A model generated the notes under the pieces. The model ran no database searches. It was given only the letters and a program-made list of their open reading frames with translations, and was not told the DNA's origin. This document shows positions 60,824-64,000 of a DNA stretch of 64,000 nucleotides, in pieces. Made by a program: the position numbers and the translations under genes. Source of the stretch: Marinibacterium sp050389775 (GTDB lineage: Bacteria; Pseudomonadota; Alphaproteobacteria; Rhodobacterales; Rhodobacteraceae). Each line of letters starts with the position of its first letter. Position 1 is the first letter of the stretch. The stretch is taken from contig NZ_CP177146.1 in NCBI RefSeq assembly GCF_050389775.1, positions 186,001-250,000 on the forward strand, read 5' to 3'.

Positions 60824-62311
60824 ATGGATTTCTATTTCGACGCACTTGCCAATGTCCTGACGTTCGGCCCGGTCGTGGCCATGGTCGGGGCGACCATGCT
60901 GGGGGTCTTTATCGGTGCGCTGCCCGGCCTGAACCCGGTGATGGCCATCGCCCTGCTGTTGCCCCTGACCTATTCGATGGATCCGCTGGTGGCCCTGGCC
61001 ATGGTCGCTGGCATCTACAACGGCTCGATGTACGGCGGGGCGATCCCGGCCATCCTGCTGCGCATCCCCGGCACGCCGGCCTCGATCGCCACGACCTTCG
61101 ACGGCTTTCCCATGGCCGACCGGGGCGAGGCGTCCAAGGCGCTCAAGATCGCCTGCTGGTCCTCGGCCGTGGGTGGCATCGTCAGCGCCGTGGCCCTGAT
61201 GACCGTCGGCCCGCTGCTGGCCCGGCTGACGCTGTTCTTCGGCCCGGCCGAGTATTTCTGGATCGCCATCTTCGGCATGGCCTCGGTGGGTGTCATGGTC
61301 GGTTCGGACCCGGTCAAGGGTATCATGGCCGCCGTGCTCGGCCTGCTGATCGGCACGATGGGCATCGACAACCTGTCGGGCCAGGCCCGGTTCACCTTTG
61401 GCCAGACATGGCTTCTGGGCGGGATGGACCTGATCGTCGTGCTGGTCGGGCTCTATGCCCTGCCGCCGGTCCTGCAACTGGCCGAGAAACGCGACCTCGA
61501 CGGGCTGACCGCCGACCAGCTGCGCCTGACCAACGCGCCCTTCGCCAAGGGCGAGATCCGCCGGCTGGTGCCGACCTGGGCCAGGGCCTCGGCCATCGGG
61601 GTCGGCGTGGGCATCCTGCCCGGGGCAGGGGGCAACATCGCGGCCTTCCTCAGCTACAATGCCGCGCGCAATGCCTCGGACGATCCCGACAGTTTCGGCA
61701 AGGGCAACCCCCAGGGCGTGGCCGCGGCCGAATGCGGCAACAATGCCGACAATGCCGCCTCGATGATCCCCGCCCTGTCGCTGGGCATCCCGGGCAATGT
61801 CGTCGCCGCGCTGGTGCTCAGCGCGCTGACCATCCACGGCCTGCAGCCCGGCCCGCAGCTCTTTCACCAGAACCCGGTTCTGGTCGGCGGGTTCATGATG
61901 GAAATGCTGCTGACCTCGGTGCTGATCTTCGCCCTTGGCGGGGCGGTGGCCACCCGGGTCTTTGCCCAGTTCCAACGCCTGCCCGGCGTGATGCTGGTGC
62001 CCGCGATCCTGGTGCTGATGTGCGTGGGCGTCTACGTCATCAACGGCCGGCCGGTCGACCTGTGGGTGATGCTGGGTGCCGGCCTGGCGGGCTATCTGCT
62101 GGAAAAGGTCAACGTGCCGCTGGCACCGATCATCCTGGGCATGATCCTCGGCCCGATGGCCGAACAGAGCGTGCGGCGGGCCCTGCTGATCAGCCGGGGC
62201 GACGCGACCGAGCTGCTGACCCGCCCGATCTCGGCCACGCTGGCCATTGCCACGATCCTGGTCATCGCCTGGCCGATCTTCAAGGCCATCCGCCGCCGGC
62301 GCGCGGCCTGA
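60824..62311 (+). CDS. TctA-family large permease subunit, set 2
   Basis: 495 residues from ATG 60824 (GGAGG five bases upstream; the longer frame to 60740 runs within tctB). About 12 membrane helices. The repeated motifs are GALPGLNPVMAIALLLPLTY (near 33) and GILPGAGGNIAAFLSYN (near 261). Completes a full transporter set. Confidence 0.93.
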   Translation: MDFYFDALANVLTFGPVVAMVGATMLGVFIGALPGLNPVMAIALLLPLTYSMDPLVALAMVAGIYNGSMYGGAIPAILLRIPGTPASIATTFDGFPMADRGEASKALKIACWSSAVGGIVSAVALMTVGPLLARLTLFFGPAEYFWIAIFGMASVGVMVGSDPVKGIMAAVLGLLIGTMGIDNLSGQARFTFGQTWLLGGMDLIVVLVGLYALPPVLQLAEKRDLDGLTADQLRLTNAPFAKGEIRRLVPTWARASAIGVGVGILPGAGGNIAAFLSYNAARNASDDPDSFGKGNPQGVAAAECGNNADNAASMIPALSLGIPGNVVAALVLSALTIHGLQPGPQLFHQNPVLVGGFMMEMLLTSVLIFALGGAVATRVFAQFQRLPGVMLVPAILVLMCVGVYVINGRPVDLWVMLGAGLAGYLLEKVNVPLAPIILGMILGPMAEQSVRRALLISRGDATELLTRPISATLAIATILVIAWPIFKAIRRRRAA

Positions 62312-62333
62312 TCGCGCCGCACCCGATTGCAGG

Positions 62334-62358
62334 GGGGCGGCCGGGTGCCGCCCCTTTT
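62334..62358. terminator. intrinsic terminator between tctA and fecR
   Basis: GGGGCGGC-CGGGT-GCCGCCCC stem followed by TTTT on the plus strand; it serves the transporter operon and lies at the end of the convergent fecR gene. Confidence 0.85.
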
Positions 62359-62371
62359 GCCTTGCCGGGGG

Positions 62372-63340
62372 TCAGTTCCGGCGGGTTCCGGTCACCAGGA
62401 TCACCGGCCCCAGGTCGGCCATGCGCAGGCCAAAGGCCTGGCCCAGGAAGGCCAGCGCCTGGCGCGGCTCGGCAATGGCTATCGTGCCGCTGATCCGCTT
62501 GCGGGCCAGCGCCGGGCTGGCGATCACGATCTCGCCGCCAAACCGCTTGTCGATCTCGGCCACGACCTCGGACAGCGGTGTATCGTCCAGCACCAGCTTG
62601 CCGTCCTGCCAGGCCAGCACGGCCTCGGTGTCCGCCGGCCCCGGCAACCCGAGGGCACCATCGGCCTGCAGCGCCACGCCCTGGCCTTCGTCCAGCACGA
62701 GCGGTGGGCCGTCACTGCGCCGGGGCGCCACCCGGACGGCATGTTCGATCACCGTGACATCCGCCGCCCCGCCATGCATGCGGATGTTGAAGGCCGTGCC
62801 CAGGGCGGTGACCCCGGCGCCGTCGACCGTCACGGTAAAGGGCCGATCCGCGTCCGCGGCCACGTCGAACAGCGCCTCGCCCTTCATCAGGTGGACGATG
62901 CGCCGGTCGGGCGTCATCTCGATGCGGATGGCCGAGGCGGCGTTGAGATGCACGATCGACCCGTCGTCGAGCGTCACCACCGGCAGATCGCCCGCCCCGG
63001 CATAGACATCGGCCCGCAGCCGGGTGATCCCGTCCACCGACCAGGTCGCCCCGGCCAGCAGCCCCACAGCCAGCAGCCCCAGAAGCGCCGTCCGGCCGGG
63101 ACGGGCCGGGGCCGGATCCTGGCTTGCCAGATCCGGGTCCGAACGGATCGCGCTGCGCGCATCGGTCAACAGCTGTTCGGCCCGGTCAAAGGCCCTGCGG
63201 TTCTCGGGCGCGCTGTCCAGCCAGTCGCGCAGCGCTTGGTCCTCCTCGGGGGCCAGTGCCCGCTCGCGGCGCAGCAGCACCCAGTCGGCGGCTTCTTCGT
63301 GACGCTTGCGTCGTGCTTGCGAAAGGCGCCTGTCCGGCAT
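62372..63340 (-). CDS. FecR-family anti-sigma factor
   Basis: 322 residues. DUF4880-type N-terminus (HEEAADWVLLRRERALAPEEDQ..., ~14-60), one membrane helix (~84-104), FecR domain (~110-205: VTLDDGSIVHLNAASAIRIE, GTAFNIRM) and a C-terminal STN/DUF4974-like part (LDDTPLSEVVAEIDKRFGGEIVI). It should relay a signal from an outer-membrane TonB receptor to the sigma factor. The receptor gene is not visible and may be on the far side of the window end. Confidence 0.9.
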   Translation of the reverse strand: MPDRRLSQARRKRHEEAADWVLLRRERALAPEEDQALRDWLDSAPENRRAFDRAEQLLTDARSAIRSDPDLASQDPAPARPGRTALLGLLAVGLLAGATWSVDGITRLRADVYAGAGDLPVVTLDDGSIVHLNAASAIRIEMTPDRRIVHLMKGEALFDVAADADRPFTVTVDGAGVTALGTAFNIRMHGGAADVTVIEHAVRVAPRRSDGPPLVLDEGQGVALQADGALGLPGPADTEAVLAWQDGKLVLDDTPLSEVVAEIDKRFGGEIVIASPALARKRISGTIAIAEPRQALAFLGQAFGLRMADLGPVILVTGTRRN

Positions 63341-63401
63341 GCTTCCCCCACTGGTGATGCGGCTCGCTAGATAGACGAATGGCGGTCGCGATCCGGGACT
63401 T

Positions 63402-63953
63402 CTAGTCGAGGTCGGCGAGCCGGTCGAGGCAATGCACCATGGCCTTGCGCAGGTGGCGGTCGACCATGTTGCGCGTGATGTTCAGCCGCGCGGCGATCTG
63501 GTCGGGGCTCAGCCCGTCCAGCCGGTGCAGCACGAACACCGCCCGGCGGCGGGCCGGCAGCTCGCCGATGGCCTGGCGCAGCACGGCCAGCCGGGCCCGG
63601 GCGTCCAGCGCGGCCTCGGGCGCGGTTGTCTCGGCGGCCAGCCGGTCTTCCTGGCCGGTATAGGGCGCAAAGAGCGTGGTTTCGAATTGCTCGCGACGGT
63701 GACGGTCGATGCCCAGGTTGATCACCGCCCGGCAGAGGAAGGTCTTGATCGACCGCTGTTCGCGCAGGATCTCGGGCCGGGCGGCCAGCTTGACATAGAG
63801 GTCATGCACCACGTCGAACCGCTCGGTCCGCGAGCCGGGCCGGTGGCCGGCGGCCCGGGCGATATCGGTGTAATACATCTCGATCGCCCGGTTCAGCAGG
63901 TCATGCGCGTCGCAAGGGGCGAGGGGGTCTGATGCGCCGAGGGAACGGTCCAT
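63402..63953 (-). CDS. FecI-type ECF sigma factor
   Basis: 183 residues with sigma region 2 (LYVKLAARPEILREQRSIKTFLCRAVINLGIDRHRREQFETTL) and region 4 (LPARRRAVFVLHRLDGLSPDQIAARLNITRNMVDRHLRKAM). Upstream of fecR with a 61-base gap. FecI-type factors switch on iron or other nutrient receptor genes. The ATG at 63953 is only 47 bases from the window end, so its promoter may be outside. Confidence 0.9.
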   Translation of the reverse strand: MDRSLGASDPLAPCDAHDLLNRAIEMYYTDIARAAGHRPGSRTERFDVVHDLYVKLAARPEILREQRSIKTFLCRAVINLGIDRHRREQFETTLFAPYTGQEDRLAAETTAPEAALDARARLAVLRQAIGELPARRRAVFVLHRLDGLSPDQIAARLNITRNMVDRHLRKAMVHCLDRLADLD

Positions 63954-64000
63954 GGGTCGGGGAAATCCGGTTGGGGCGGGGCAGGGGACGGAACCGGGGG

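Noticed and set aside
1..64000. tRNA, rRNA, transposase or integrase genes
   Set aside because: None recognised by reading both strands for typical motifs; a tRNA search program would settle the tRNA question.

Overview
The window is GC-rich throughout (very GC-rich third codon positions, densely packed, often translationally coupled genes) and looks like an alphaproteobacterium, most probably Rhodobacterales. A complete repABC replication and partition cassette (47.5-51.1 kb, minus strand) with repeated partition-like palindromes shows that the window lies on a secondary replicon (megaplasmid or chromid), or less likely on a chromosome with an integrated one. No rRNA, tRNA, CRISPR array or transposase gene was recognised.

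Layout. 0-3.2 kb: the 3' part of a SecDF fusion, then panB-panC (pantothenate synthesis). 3.2-6.7 kb: marR-emrB-emrA type efflux operon with a candidate MarR operator. 6.9-7.8 kb: Xre/RES toxin-antitoxin pair with an operator palindrome over its promoter. 7.8-17.4 kb: one eight-gene minus-strand operon that couples a phosphorelay (HPt protein, histidine kinase, two response regulators, one with a decayed GGDEF domain) to a membrane polysaccharide synthase (BcsB-like periplasmic subunit, MshEN-GT2 synthase, polytopic membrane protein, outer membrane barrel). 17.8-20.9 kb: arsenic operon with an ArsR-ArsC fusion, arsenate-type GAPDH and ArsJ.

21.0-31.2 kb: a nine-gene divergent locus built around the poorly understood GAK gene set (amphi-Trp protein, HprK-related kinase, ATP-grasp enzyme, CofD-like protein) plus two phosphatases, a PhoU-kinase fusion, a CYTH/CHAD protein and a ParA ATPase. 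Its divergent intergenic region holds an 8-bp tandem repeat. The protein set hints at a phosphate- or polyphosphate-linked, spatially positioned system. This is the strongest candidate for an undescribed system here.

31.4-45.8 kb: a carboxylate/aromatic-acid catabolic region: MmgE/PrpD enzyme with an AbrB transporter, beta-propeller protein, aminotransferase, an SDR lacking its catalytic Tyr, two FCD-type GntR regulators, a tripartite tricarboxylate transporter (TctCBA), an Ldh2-type dehydrogenase, a LigJ-type hydratase and a 6PGDH-like dehydrogenase. Two intergenic regions share an identical 17-bp operator-like sequence. 45.9-47.1 kb: a perfect 26-bp AT-rich palindrome and a patatin phospholipase. 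47.5-51.1 kb: repABC. 51.4-57.8 kb: an unknown polytopic membrane protein and an RND efflux pair. 57.8-62.3 kb: LigI-like amidohydrolase, GntR/UTRA regulator with a perfect 16-bp operator palindrome, and a second TctCBA set. 62.4-64 kb: FecR anti-sigma and FecI sigma factor; the regulated receptor would lie outside the window.
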